A DNA stretch of 64,000 bases from Paucibacter sp. TC2R-5 (GTDB lineage: Bacteria > Pseudomonadota > Gammaproteobacteria > Burkholderiales > Burkholderiaceae_C), in NCBI RefSeq assembly GCF_025717605.1, contig NZ_JAJIRQ010000007.1:248001-312000 (forward strand), written 5' to 3'. Each line of letters opens with the position of its first letter. Positions within the stretch are counted from its first letter, which is position 1. Positions 32,691-41,393 of this stretch are shown in pieces. The translations under genes and the position numbers were made by a program. Below the pieces are notes generated by a model. The model was not told the origin of the DNA. It searched no databases and worked only from the letters and a program-made list of their open reading frames with translations.

Positions 32691-34868
32691 ATGTCGATAG
32701 CAAGGGCAATGAGCAGCGTCAACTCCGCAGGCAAACAAGCGGCACGGTCACCCGTGGGCCGGCGGCTGGGCCCTGCATATTGCGCGCACCGGCTTTTGAT
32801 CTGCTGCCTGAGCTTGGCGCTGCTGGGTCTGGGCTTGAGCGCTTGCAAACCCGAGCCCTTGGTCGAGCCGGCGCCTGCCAGCTCGGCCGCACCAGCTGCC
32901 GACACAGACAGAGCCCCCGCCACCGGCGCAAGCGACGCGAGCGTGATGAAAGAGCTGGCACGCATCGAACGCGGCGGGCTGGTCAAGCCGGTCGAGAGCG
33001 AACGAGATCTGCTCGCCTTGCAAGCCCGCGTCAAGCCGGGCAGCGCGGAGCTGCTGGAGCTGCTGATACTGCGCAGCAACCTGGCCATCAATCGGCGCGA
33101 CACGGCGAGCGCCGAATCCCACATGAAGCTCATGCGCGAGTGGCCGAATCCGCGCCTCGCGGCGGAAGCCAAGCTGGCGCAGCATGTGCTGCGTGCGCGC
33201 TTGTTGGCGCAATCGGGTCAGCTGGAGTTGGCCAAAAAGGAGCTGTCCGATCTGAACAGCTACACGGCCGGCCCGACCTCGGCGCTGCGGCGCGCCTACA
33301 GCCTGCTGGGCGCCCTGCAATCGGACACCGGCAACGCCGATGCGGCCTTGCTGAACCTGCACCAGGCACTCAAGCTGGCCGAGAAAACCGGCGAGGCCTG
33401 GCGCCGGGTGGATCTGCTCGGCAGCCTGGCCAACACCTATGTAGAGGCCCAACAGCTGGAGCGTGCCGAGCAAACCATCAACGAGGCCTTGCGGGAAGCC
33501 GAACGTGACCCCGACACTTACATGCTGCTCAATGTGCAGACCATGCGCGGCATCATCTACGCCGAGCTGGGCAAGCACGCTTTGGCCCAGCGCGCCAAGC
33601 AAGAAGCCCTGGCTCATGCGCGGCGCTCCGGCGTCGAGGACTTGCTCTCACTGGCCCTGGCCAATTACGCCGATTACCACCTCAAGCAGGGCAATTACAC
33701 CGAGGCCTTGCGCTTGGCCGAGGAAGCCTTGCCGCTGGCAATGAAGACCCAGGACCTGTCCTCTCAAGCCGTGGCGCTGGCCAATATGGGCCTGGCCAAA
33801 ATTGCGCTCAAGCGCGTTGAAGAAGGCAAGCGTGACGCCTTGGCAGGCATCGCCATCGACGCAAAGCGCGGCGCCAACAGCGGCGCCTCGATTGGTTGGC
33901 AAGAGCTGGGTGCCTATCTGGAAAAAGCCGGTGATCTGCCCGGGGCCGCCGATGCGTATCACCGCTACCGCAAGCTGATCGATCAGTCGCTGCGCGCCGA
34001 CACCCGCAAGGCCGTGCTTGAGGCGCAGGCCCGCTATGACGACGAACGCCGCGCCCAAGAGCTGGAACTCCTGAACCGCGATATGAACTTGAAGGCCGAG
34101 CAGTTGCGCGAGCGCGATCTGCGCCTCAAGCTATGGGCGGCGCTGGGCGGCTGCGTGCTCTTGTCCGGCGTGCTGCTGGGCCTGGCCTATCAGCGCATTC
34201 GCAAAACCAATCTTGCGCTGGCCAGCAGCAATGCCGCGCTGCGCGTGCAGGGGGAGCGCGACCCGCTGACCGGCCTGTCGAACCGGCGTCATTTCCAGGC
34301 CGCCATCAAGCGTCTGGCCGACCAAGGCCGGCTCAGCGGCACGGTATTTCTGATCGATATCGACCACTTCAAGCGCATCAATGACGGCTACGGCCATGCC
34401 GCCGGTGACAGCGTCTTGATCGAGATTGCCAAGCGCCTGCGCAGCACACTCAGGGACGAGGACTTGGTCGTACGTTGGGGCGGCGAGGAATTCTTGATCG
34501 TGGTCGACACCCGGGACGCCGCCTATGCCGGCACTTTGGCGCAGCGCCTGCTGGACCATATCGGCAGCGAGCCCGTCAGCCACGGCGGACAAAGCATTCC
34601 CATCACCGCCTCGATCGGCTTCGCCAGCTTCCCCATCGCACCGCAAGGCCTGGCGCTGAGTTGGGAGCGTGCCATCGATTTGGTCGACACCGTGATGTAT
34701 ATGGCCAAGGCCCATGGCCGCAACAAGGCCTATGGCATCCAATCCATCGCCGCCGAGGACGAAGCCAACCTGCTGCTGCTGGCGGCCCACATGGAGGCGG
34801 CCTGGCATGAGGGCAGCGTGCAACTGCTCGCCTTGCAAGGCCCCGAACCGGTGTCGCCGCCGACATGA
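32691..34868 (+). CDS. TPR-containing diguanylate cyclase (first copy)
   Basis: A 725-residue predicted c-di-GMP synthase. The N terminus has a hydrophobic segment ending in a lipobox-like LGLSAC (Cys52), so it may be lipidated; tetratricopeptide-like helical repeats span about 130-440 in the periplasm, a single membrane helix (~481-500) follows, and a cytoplasmic GGDEF domain begins at RDPLTGLSNRRHF. The active site is GGEEF (597-601), preceded five residues upstream by RDED, a match to the RxxD inhibitory site, so product feedback is expected. The next gene, of the same architecture, overlaps by four bases. Confidence 0.9.
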   Translation: MSIARAMSSVNSAGKQAARSPVGRRLGPAYCAHRLLICCLSLALLGLGLSACKPEPLVEPAPASSAAPAADTDRAPATGASDASVMKELARIERGGLVKPVESERDLLALQARVKPGSAELLELLILRSNLAINRRDTASAESHMKLMREWPNPRLAAEAKLAQHVLRARLLAQSGQLELAKKELSDLNSYTAGPTSALRRAYSLLGALQSDTGNADAALLNLHQALKLAEKTGEAWRRVDLLGSLANTYVEAQQLERAEQTINEALREAERDPDTYMLLNVQTMRGIIYAELGKHALAQRAKQEALAHARRSGVEDLLSLALANYADYHLKQGNYTEALRLAEEALPLAMKTQDLSSQAVALANMGLAKIALKRVEEGKRDALAGIAIDAKRGANSGASIGWQELGAYLEKAGDLPGAADAYHRYRKLIDQSLRADTRKAVLEAQARYDDERRAQELELLNRDMNLKAEQLRERDLRLKLWAALGGCVLLSGVLLGLAYQRIRKTNLALASSNAALRVQGERDPLTGLSNRRHFQAAIKRLADQGRLSGTVFLIDIDHFKRINDGYGHAAGDSVLIEIAKRLRSTLRDEDLVVRWGGEEFLIVVDTRDAAYAGTLAQRLLDHIGSEPVSHGGQSIPITASIGFASFPIAPQGLALSWERAIDLVDTVMYMAKAHGRNKAYGIQSIAAEDEANLLLLAAHMEAAWHEGSVQLLALQGPEPVSPPT

Positions 34869-36943
34869 CAGCGCTGCGTCTCTACAGCGCCAAACGCTGG
34901 ATTTACACGGGTTTGTGGCTGATCTGCACGCTCGCTGGCAGCGCCCATGCCCTTGAAGGCGACGCCGGCACCAATGCCGGAGGCACAGCGGCCTTCAATC
35001 CCGCCTTGGACAATCAACTCGCCCGCCTGCAACGCATCGCCTACGACAAGCCGGCCCTGGCCCTGCAAATCTTGCAGAAATTGCGGCTGGATCCGGCGCA
35101 CGCGGCCCACAGCCAGCAACTGCTGCTGGCCGAAGGTCGCATGCAAGCTGCGGCCGGCAATGACACCGCCGTCGAGGCCATCGCCATCAATTTGAGCCAG
35201 TATCCAAACAGCCAGGCCCAGGTCAGTCTCTTGCGCGCACTGCACGCCGACCAGGGTGGCCGCAGCCTGCAAGCCGCCGAGCATGCCGAAAAAGCGCTGG
35301 CCGGCCTGGAGCCGGCATGCCGGCTGGGCCAGGGGGGGGCCAATCGCATGCCGAGCATGCCCAAAGACTGCGACTTCCGCAGCGCTTGGGCGGCCTTGCG
35401 TGTGTTGGTACGCAAGCAGCAAAACGAAGGCGTTTTGACCCTGGCCGAGGCCTCCGCCCGGCAAGCCCTTGCTCTGGCAGAGGCGGGCAAGGACAACTAT
35501 TTACGCGCGTTGAGCATGGGTCACTTGGCCATGCTCGGCCACTATTTGGGCCAAGCAGACGAAACAAATCGCTGGCTGGCGCAGGGCCAGAAAGCGGCCG
35601 AGGGCGATGTGCTGGCCATGGCGCATATGAAGAGTTTTGAATCGGCGCTGGCCTCGCGCTCGGGTCGTCCGGCCGATCAATTGCGCGCCTTGGAGGAGGG
35701 CTTGGCCTTAGCCACCCAAGCCGATGCACCGCGCTTGATGGCCCAGATGCAGATTGGCTTGTCCGACGTCTATGTGCAGTTGCAACAGCCCCAAAAAGCC
35801 GCCACGGCGGCCGAGTTGGCCTTGCCGCAACTGCATGCACTGGGAGATCAGCGACTGGAACGGGCGGCCCGCCACAACCTCGCCCTGGCCCTGATCCAAG
35901 CGCGTCAATTTGAGCGCGCCCGCCGCGAGCTGACGCTCTTGGCCGAGATGCGCCAGGACTGGAGCGACCACGCCGTCTTGATCGAAGAGCTGCGTGAAGA
36001 AGGCGAAGCCTGGGCCGCAGCCGGCCAGGCCAAAGAGGCCCTGGCCAACTTCCACGCCGAACGCAGCCTGAGCGCGGAGCTGGTCGCCCTGAACCGCGAA
36101 GCGTCGCTGAAACAGTTGAAAGTCAAATACGACAGCGAACGCAAGCAGGCCGACCTGGATCTGCTGATCCGCGACAAGACCCTGGTCGACAAGCAGCTCG
36201 CTAACCGCCAGCTTGCACAGCAGGTCGGTCTGGCCGTGGCGGCCTTGCTGGCGCTGTCGATCGGCCTGGCGGCGGTGATGGTCAAGCGGGTGCGCGAGGC
36301 CAACCGGCTGCTGAAGGCCAACGAGGCCTTGCTGCGCGCGCAAAGCGAGCGTGACCCGCTGACCGACCTGGCCAACCGCCGCCATTTCCTCGCCGTGATG
36401 GCCCAGCAAGCGCCGGCCGAGTTCAATGGCGCGCTCTTGATGATAGACATCGATCACTTCAAGCATGTCAACGACCAGCATGGCCACGGCATCGGCGATG
36501 TGGTGATCTGCGAGGTGGCGCGTCGCCTCAGCCATGCGGTGCGGGCCGAAGATCTGGTGGTGCGCTGGGGCGGCGAGGAGTTTTTGGTCTTTGCCCCCGG
36601 CGTCAGCCTGGCCGATCTTTCTCACCTGGCCGAACGCATTCTGCGCGGCGTCGGCGGCCAGCCCATCAACACCGACAGCGGCCCGCTGCGGGTGACGGTG
36701 TCTATCGGTTTTGCGCATTTCCCCTTGCCACCGTCCAAGCTTGCCCTGCAGTGGGAGCAGGCCGTCAACTGGGCCGATATGGCGCTCTACACCGCCAAGT
36801 CACGCGGCCGCAACCGCGCGATGGGCATCGCCACCGTGGACGCGCGCGACAGCGATGCCTTGATGCAGATCGAGGCCGATTTCGACGCGGCCTGCTCCTC
36901 GGAGCGGGTCAGCCTCCTGCAGGTCTTGGGGCCACCGGCCTGA
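34865..36943 (+). CDS. TPR-containing diguanylate cyclase (second copy)
   Basis: A 692-residue paralogue of the preceding protein with the same layout: signal sequence (cleavage near SAHA, residue ~30), periplasmic TPR-like helices to about residue 430, one membrane helix (~453-473), and a GGDEF domain starting at RDPLTDLANRRHF. The active site GGEEF (569-573) and RAED inhibitory-site match are intact. The TPR halves are much less alike than the GGDEF halves, suggesting duplication followed by divergence of sensing. Start and upstream stop share ATGA. The SulP transporter starts 12 bases after its stop. Confidence 0.9.
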   Translation: MTALRLYSAKRWIYTGLWLICTLAGSAHALEGDAGTNAGGTAAFNPALDNQLARLQRIAYDKPALALQILQKLRLDPAHAAHSQQLLLAEGRMQAAAGNDTAVEAIAINLSQYPNSQAQVSLLRALHADQGGRSLQAAEHAEKALAGLEPACRLGQGGANRMPSMPKDCDFRSAWAALRVLVRKQQNEGVLTLAEASARQALALAEAGKDNYLRALSMGHLAMLGHYLGQADETNRWLAQGQKAAEGDVLAMAHMKSFESALASRSGRPADQLRALEEGLALATQADAPRLMAQMQIGLSDVYVQLQQPQKAATAAELALPQLHALGDQRLERAARHNLALALIQARQFERARRELTLLAEMRQDWSDHAVLIEELREEGEAWAAAGQAKEALANFHAERSLSAELVALNREASLKQLKVKYDSERKQADLDLLIRDKTLVDKQLANRQLAQQVGLAVAALLALSIGLAAVMVKRVREANRLLKANEALLRAQSERDPLTDLANRRHFLAVMAQQAPAEFNGALLMIDIDHFKHVNDQHGHGIGDVVICEVARRLSHAVRAEDLVVRWGGEEFLVFAPGVSLADLSHLAERILRGVGGQPINTDSGPLRVTVSIGFAHFPLPPSKLALQWEQAVNWADMALYTAKSRGRNRAMGIATVDARDSDALMQIEADFDAACSSERVSLLQVLGPPA

Positions 36944-36954
36944 CGCACAAGGCG

Positions 36955-38613
36955 ATGAAGTTTTCTTTTCATTACGGTCGCGAACTTGCGCAGGCCGACA
37001 TCTTGGCCGCTTTGGTGGTCGCGGTCTTGCTGATCCCGCAATGCCTGGCCTATGCGATGTTGGCTGGGCTGCCGCCACAGATCGGCCTTTATGCCAGCTT
37101 GTTGCCACTGCTGGCTTATGCCGCCTTAGGCTCAAGCCCGGTGCTGGGCGTGGGCCCGGTGGCGGTGCTGGCGCTGATGATTGCGCAGGCGCTGGGCGGC
37201 TTGCCCGCCGGCGTCAGCCCCAGCGATGGGGCACTGGTCTTGGCGGCCGAAGTCGGCTTGATTTTGGCGCTGGCGGCTTTTTTGCGCCTGGACGCACTGG
37301 CCTCGCTGCTGTCGGTGCCGGTGTTGCATGGCTTCGAGACCGGCGCAACCTTGGCGATTGCGCTGAGCCAATTGCCGGTCTTGCTGGGCAGCACGGCCAA
37401 GGGCTTTGACTTGCCGGCCGTGCTCATCAGCCTCCTGCAAGGCGCGCGACCCTGGCATGGCGCGACCGCCTTGCTGGGCGGCCTGAGCGTCGCCCTGCTG
37501 CTGACCGGGCGGCGCATCTTGAGCCCGGTGCTGGCCCGTTTGGCCCCGCTTTTGCTGCTGCTGACTGCGATGGCTTTGGCCTATTGGAGCCAGGCGCAGA
37601 CCCATGGCGTGGCCTTGCTGGGCCAGCTGCCGCCCTTGGCGCTGCCGCTGGGCGCCCCGCCGCTGGACGCACAGCTGTGGGCCTTGATGCTGCCCCATGC
37701 GCTGCTCTTGGCCTTGATGGCCTATGTCTCAAGCTTGGTGGTGGCCGAGTCGCTGGGGCGGCGGCGCGTCACCTTGGGCGACGCTCGCGTCAACCCGGCG
37801 GCCGAGTTGCGCGGCCTGGCCGGCGCCAACCTGGTGGCGGCCTTCAGCGGCGGCATGCCGGTGGCCGGCAGCTTTTCGCGCAGCGTGCTCACGCATGAGG
37901 CGGGCGGGCGCACCCGCATGACCGGCGTCTACATCGCCGCGCTGATGGGCTTGGCGCTGCTGCTGCTGGCCGAGCCGCTGGCCTGGTTGCCCAAATCGGT
38001 GCTGGCCGCCACCATCATGGTGGCCGTGCTCTCGGGGCTGAAGTGGCAACCCTATGTAGAAGCTTGGGCCTATGCGCGCAGCGAGGCCGTGCTGATGTGC
38101 GCGGTAACGCTGATCGTGCTGTGCTGGAGCGTGGCGGCCGGCTTAGGCCTGGGCGTGTTGGGCGCTATCGCCCTCTTGCTCAAGCGCAGCGCGCGGCCTC
38201 ATGTGGCCTTGCTCGGGCGCGTACCGGGCACCGAGCATTACCGCAATGTCGAGCGCTATGCGGTCGAATGCCAGTCTGATGTGATGGGCTTGCGCATCGA
38301 CGAGAGCCTTTTGTTTACCAACGCACGCAGCCTGGCCGATGTGGTGCAAGGGCATTTGAGCAAGTTCCCCGATGTGCGGCGGGTGGTGATCATGATGTCG
38401 CCGGTCAACAGCATAGACTTCAGCGGCCTGGAAGCTCTGCGCGAGTTGCATGCCAGCCTCAAGCGCCAGGGGCTGCGGCTGGATCTCTCCGAGGTCAAGG
38501 GCCCGGTATTGGACCTGCTCAAGGCCAGCGACTGGACGCGCTGGTTCGACGGGCAGTTATTCCTGAGTCATCATCAAGGCATGATGAGTAGCGAGGACTG
38601 GGTCAGCCCCTGA
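36955..38613 (+). CDS. SulP family anion transporter
   Basis: A 552-residue inner-membrane transporter of the SulP/SLC26 family. About eleven to fourteen helices span residues 10-420, with the family signature near the N terminus (LIPQCLAYAMLAGLPPQIGLYASLLP), PVAGSFSRSVL midway, and a C-terminal STAS domain (~430-540; MMSPVNSIDFSGLEAL). SulP proteins move sulfate, bicarbonate or dicarboxylates with sodium or protons. The start at 36955 is the first methionine with proper N-terminal family sequence, 12 bases after the cyclase stop. It overlaps the convergent antiporter gene by 11 bases. Confidence 0.93.
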   Translation: MKFSFHYGRELAQADILAALVVAVLLIPQCLAYAMLAGLPPQIGLYASLLPLLAYAALGSSPVLGVGPVAVLALMIAQALGGLPAGVSPSDGALVLAAEVGLILALAAFLRLDALASLLSVPVLHGFETGATLAIALSQLPVLLGSTAKGFDLPAVLISLLQGARPWHGATALLGGLSVALLLTGRRILSPVLARLAPLLLLLTAMALAYWSQAQTHGVALLGQLPPLALPLGAPPLDAQLWALMLPHALLLALMAYVSSLVVAESLGRRRVTLGDARVNPAAELRGLAGANLVAAFSGGMPVAGSFSRSVLTHEAGGRTRMTGVYIAALMGLALLLLAEPLAWLPKSVLAATIMVAVLSGLKWQPYVEAWAYARSEAVLMCAVTLIVLCWSVAAGLGLGVLGAIALLLKRSARPHVALLGRVPGTEHYRNVERYAVECQSDVMGLRIDESLLFTNARSLADVVQGHLSKFPDVRRVVIMMSPVNSIDFSGLEALRELHASLKRQGLRLDLSEVKGPVLDLLKASDWTRWFDGQLFLSHHQGMMSSEDWVSP

Positions 38614-40600
38614 GCAGTTTTTCCTCGGCCAAAGCCAAAGCCTCGGGCACACCCGACAACACCAGGGTGTCACCGGCATTCAGCAAGAGCTGATCATCCG
38701 CAGCCACCACCGCGCCATTGGCGCGCCGCACCGACACCACCGACACATCGCCTGCATGCAGGGCCAGCAAGCCCAGCGCTTGATGCACATAGGCGCTGCT
38801 GGCGGGCAGCGTGACGGTGCGCAGACGCGCGTGATGGCGCTCCTCGGCGGTGTCGTCATCGGCGCCGTGAAAGTAGCCGCGCAGCAAGCCGTAACGGGCA
38901 TCCCGCGCGTCACGAGTGAGGCGGATCACCCGCCGCATCGGCACGCCGACCAGCGCCAGCGCGTGGCTGGCCAGCATCAGCGAACCTTCAATCGCCTCGG
39001 GCACCACCTCGGTAGCACCGGCCGCGCGCAGGCGCTCCAGGTCACGGTCGTCTATCGTGCGCACGATCACCGGCACCTGCGGCGCATGTTGCTGTACCAG
39101 GTGCAAGATCTTCAGCGCCGAGGGCGTGTCGGGGTAGCTGATCACCACCGCACTGGAACGCGCCAGACCCGCCGCCATCAGGCTTTGCAGGCGCGCCGCG
39201 TCGCCGAATACAACGCTCTGGCCGGCCGCAGCCGCCTGGCGGACTCGGTCGGGGTCGAGGTCCAACGCCATATAGGGGATGTTCTCGCCCTCCAGCAGCC
39301 GCGCCAGATTCTGGCCGCTGCGCCCATAGCCGCAAATGATCACATGGCTCTCGGCCTTGAAGGCCTTCTTGGCAATCGTGGTCAGTTGCAGCGACTGCAT
39401 CATCCAGTCGCTGCTGGACAGCTTCATCACGATGCGGTTGCTGTACATGATCAGGAATGGCGAGGCCAACATCGACAGCACCATGCCGGCCAAGACCGGG
39501 CTGATGTATTGCGGCGCCACCAGCTGATGCTGGGCGCCCAGCGTCAAGATCACAAAGCCAAACTCACCCGCCTGCGCCAAATAAATACCGGTGCGCAGCG
39601 CCACACCGGTGGGCGCCTTGAAAAGCCAGGCCAGGCCCGCGATCAGGCCGAACTTGACCAGCACCGGCAAGACACTCAGCAGCAGCACCAACCACCATTG
39701 ATCGACCAAGATGTGCCAGTCCAGCTTCATACCGATGGTGATGAAAAACAGACCCAGCAAGACATCGTGGAAGGGCCGGATATCGGTTTCCACCTGGTGC
39801 TTGTATTCGGTCTCGGCGATCAGCATGCCGGCCACAAAAGCACCCAGCGCCAGCGACAAGCCCATATGCTCGGTCAACCAGGCCAGGCCCAGCGTGACCA
39901 GCAGCAGATTGAGCATGAACAGCTCATCACTCTTGTGACTGGCGACCCGGGTCAGCCACCAGCGCATCACTTTTTGCCCGCCGACCAACAAAATCGTCAG
40001 CAGCAGCACCGCCTTGAAAGTAGCCCAGATCAGAGATTCGGCCATTTCGGCGCCGCCGCTGTTCAGCGCCGGGATCATCACCAGCAAGGGCACGACGGCC
40101 AGATCCTGGAAGATCAGCACCCCGATCACGCGCCGGCCATGCTCGCTCTCCAGTTCCAGTCGCTCGGCCATCAGCCTAGCCACGATGGCCGTGCTGCTCA
40201 TCGCCATCGCTGCGCCCAGCACCAGCGCGCCCTTCCAGTCCAGGCCCAAGCTGCCGCCCAGCGCGCTAAAGGCCCAGGTCAACAAACCCTGCAGGCCGAC
40301 TGTGCCCACGATGCTGATGACGACTTGCCACAGGCCCAGACCGAACACCAGCCTCCTCATGCTGTAGAGCTTGGGCAGATTGAACTCCAGCCCGATCACG
40401 AACATCAAGAACACCACGCCGAATTCGGCCAGATAGCGGATGCTGGCGGTGTCGCCGGCCAGCGCCAGCGCGTTCGGCCCGACCAGCACGCCGACGACCA
40501 AATAGCCCAGCATCGGCGGCAATTTCAGCTGGCGACAGACCACCACGCCCAGCACCGAGGCGACGAGGTAGAGCAGGGCAAGATCGAGCGAGGTGAGCAT
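38603..40600 (-). CDS. KefB/KefC-type monovalent cation:proton antiporter
   Basis: A 665-residue CPA2 antiporter. Twelve or so helices (~5-390) include FGVVFLMFVIGLEFNLPKL and FQDLAVVPLL, followed by a TrkA-N/RCK domain starting HVIICGYGRSGQNLARLLE (~415-540) and a TrkA-C domain (~575-660). These proteins exchange potassium or sodium for protons under control of bound nucleotide or glutathione adducts. The start at 40600 is the Met where family similarity begins; the frame is open further upstream without recognisable sequence. No kefF-like ancillary gene is adjacent. Confidence 0.93.
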   Translation of the reverse strand: MLTSLDLALLYLVASVLGVVVCRQLKLPPMLGYLVVGVLVGPNALALAGDTASIRYLAEFGVVFLMFVIGLEFNLPKLYSMRRLVFGLGLWQVVISIVGTVGLQGLLTWAFSALGGSLGLDWKGALVLGAAMAMSSTAIVARLMAERLELESEHGRRVIGVLIFQDLAVVPLLVMIPALNSGGAEMAESLIWATFKAVLLLTILLVGGQKVMRWWLTRVASHKSDELFMLNLLLVTLGLAWLTEHMGLSLALGAFVAGMLIAETEYKHQVETDIRPFHDVLLGLFFITIGMKLDWHILVDQWWLVLLLSVLPVLVKFGLIAGLAWLFKAPTGVALRTGIYLAQAGEFGFVILTLGAQHQLVAPQYISPVLAGMVLSMLASPFLIMYSNRIVMKLSSSDWMMQSLQLTTIAKKAFKAESHVIICGYGRSGQNLARLLEGENIPYMALDLDPDRVRQAAAAGQSVVFGDAARLQSLMAAGLARSSAVVISYPDTPSALKILHLVQQHAPQVPVIVRTIDDRDLERLRAAGATEVVPEAIEGSLMLASHALALVGVPMRRVIRLTRDARDARYGLLRGYFHGADDDTAEERHHARLRTVTLPASSAYVHQALGLLALHAGDVSVVSVRRANGAVVAADDQLLLNAGDTLVLSGVPEALALAEEKLLRG

Positions 40601-40628
40601 GACCCCGATGTTAAGCGGCGGGGCAGGT

Positions 40629-40889
40629 TTACTTGGGTGCCAAGCCCAGATCGTCGAGTCGTAACAACAACTCGGTACGGCGCTCACGCGCCACCTCACG
40701 CCAATCAAGATCGTCTTGCGCGCCGATCAGCGCGTAGAGCAGATTCATGCTGGCGCCCGGCCATTGGCGCTTGAGCCGGGCGTAGAGCTCGACGGCATCC
40801 TGCGCGCGCAACTCACTCAGGCTGTGCACACCCTGGGCAGCCAGTTGCGCCCGGCTCTTGGGGCCAAGACCGCGCATCGGCGACGGCAT
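40629..40889 (-). CDS. TfoX C-terminal-domain protein
   Basis: An 86-residue helix-hairpin-helix-type protein matching the C-terminal domain of TfoX/Sxy (MRGLGPKSRAQLAAQGVHSLSELRAQDAVELYARLK, then MNLLYALIGAQDDLDWREV). In Gammaproteobacteria the full protein activates competence genes with CRP; stand-alone C-terminal forms are common and of unknown role. ATG 40889 is chosen; 40877 is an alternative. It lies 13 bases after the VOC gene and 28 before the antiporter, possibly one operon. Confidence 0.85.
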   Translation of the reverse strand: MPSPMRGLGPKSRAQLAAQGVHSLSELRAQDAVELYARLKRQWPGASMNLLYALIGAQDDLDWREVARERRTELLLRLDDLGLAPK

Positions 40890-40902
40890 AGGCTTCACTG
40901 GT

Positions 40903-41292
40903 TCAGGCCATCGCCGTGCAAAGCTCCACCAGCGTGCCGTCCGGGCAGCGCACATAGGCGACCGTCTGCCCCCAGGGTTTAGTCAGCGGGGGCGTCAAAG
41001 CTTGCGCGCCGGCCTTGACGGCACGCTCGAAAGCGGCCGCGACGTCGTCGGTGACCAAGCCAATCTCCATCCCCAAGGGCAGCTTGCTCGCACCAGCGGC
41101 GATGTAGTCGCCGCCCATGCTGTCGCGCGCCGTCGCGTGGTCCACAAAGGCCAAGGCCGTGGCGCCGGTCTCAAGCTCGCCATAGCTGCCCGACTCATGC
41201 AAGAAGCGCGTAGGCAGAGCAAACGCAGCCTCGAAAAAAGCCAAGGACGCCGCTACATCAGCGACATAAACAATCGTGTATGCGAATTTCAT
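40903..41292 (-). CDS. VOC/glyoxalase-family protein
   Basis: A 129-residue protein of the vicinal oxygen chelate superfamily with paired beta-alpha-beta modules: YTIVYVADVAASLAFFEAAFALP at the N terminus and the C-terminal PWGQTVAYVRCPDGTLVELCT. Glu in the C-terminal VEL is a usual metal ligand. Substrate cannot be assigned; members include glyoxalases, dioxygenases and drug-binding proteins. It is divergent from the M16 peptidase gene. Confidence 0.88.
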   Translation of the reverse strand: MKFAYTIVYVADVAASLAFFEAAFALPTRFLHESGSYGELETGATALAFVDHATARDSMGGDYIAAGASKLPLGMEIGLVTDDVAAAFERAVKAGAQALTPPLTKPWGQTVAYVRCPDGTLVELCTAMA

Positions 41293-41393
41293 CAAGCACT
41301 CCGGTTCGGCAAGGCCACGAGTTTGCCAGCCGCCTGCTGACAGCGGCATGTCAGCAGCGCAGATATGCTTGCCAGCATGAAAGTAGTCTTGCA

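Noticed and set aside
38756-40774. A 672-codon open frame on the plus strand opposite the KefB-type antiporter
   Set aside because: Gln/His/Arg-rich composition without family motifs, entirely antisense to a gene with clear transporter motifs; a GC-rich codon-bias artefact.
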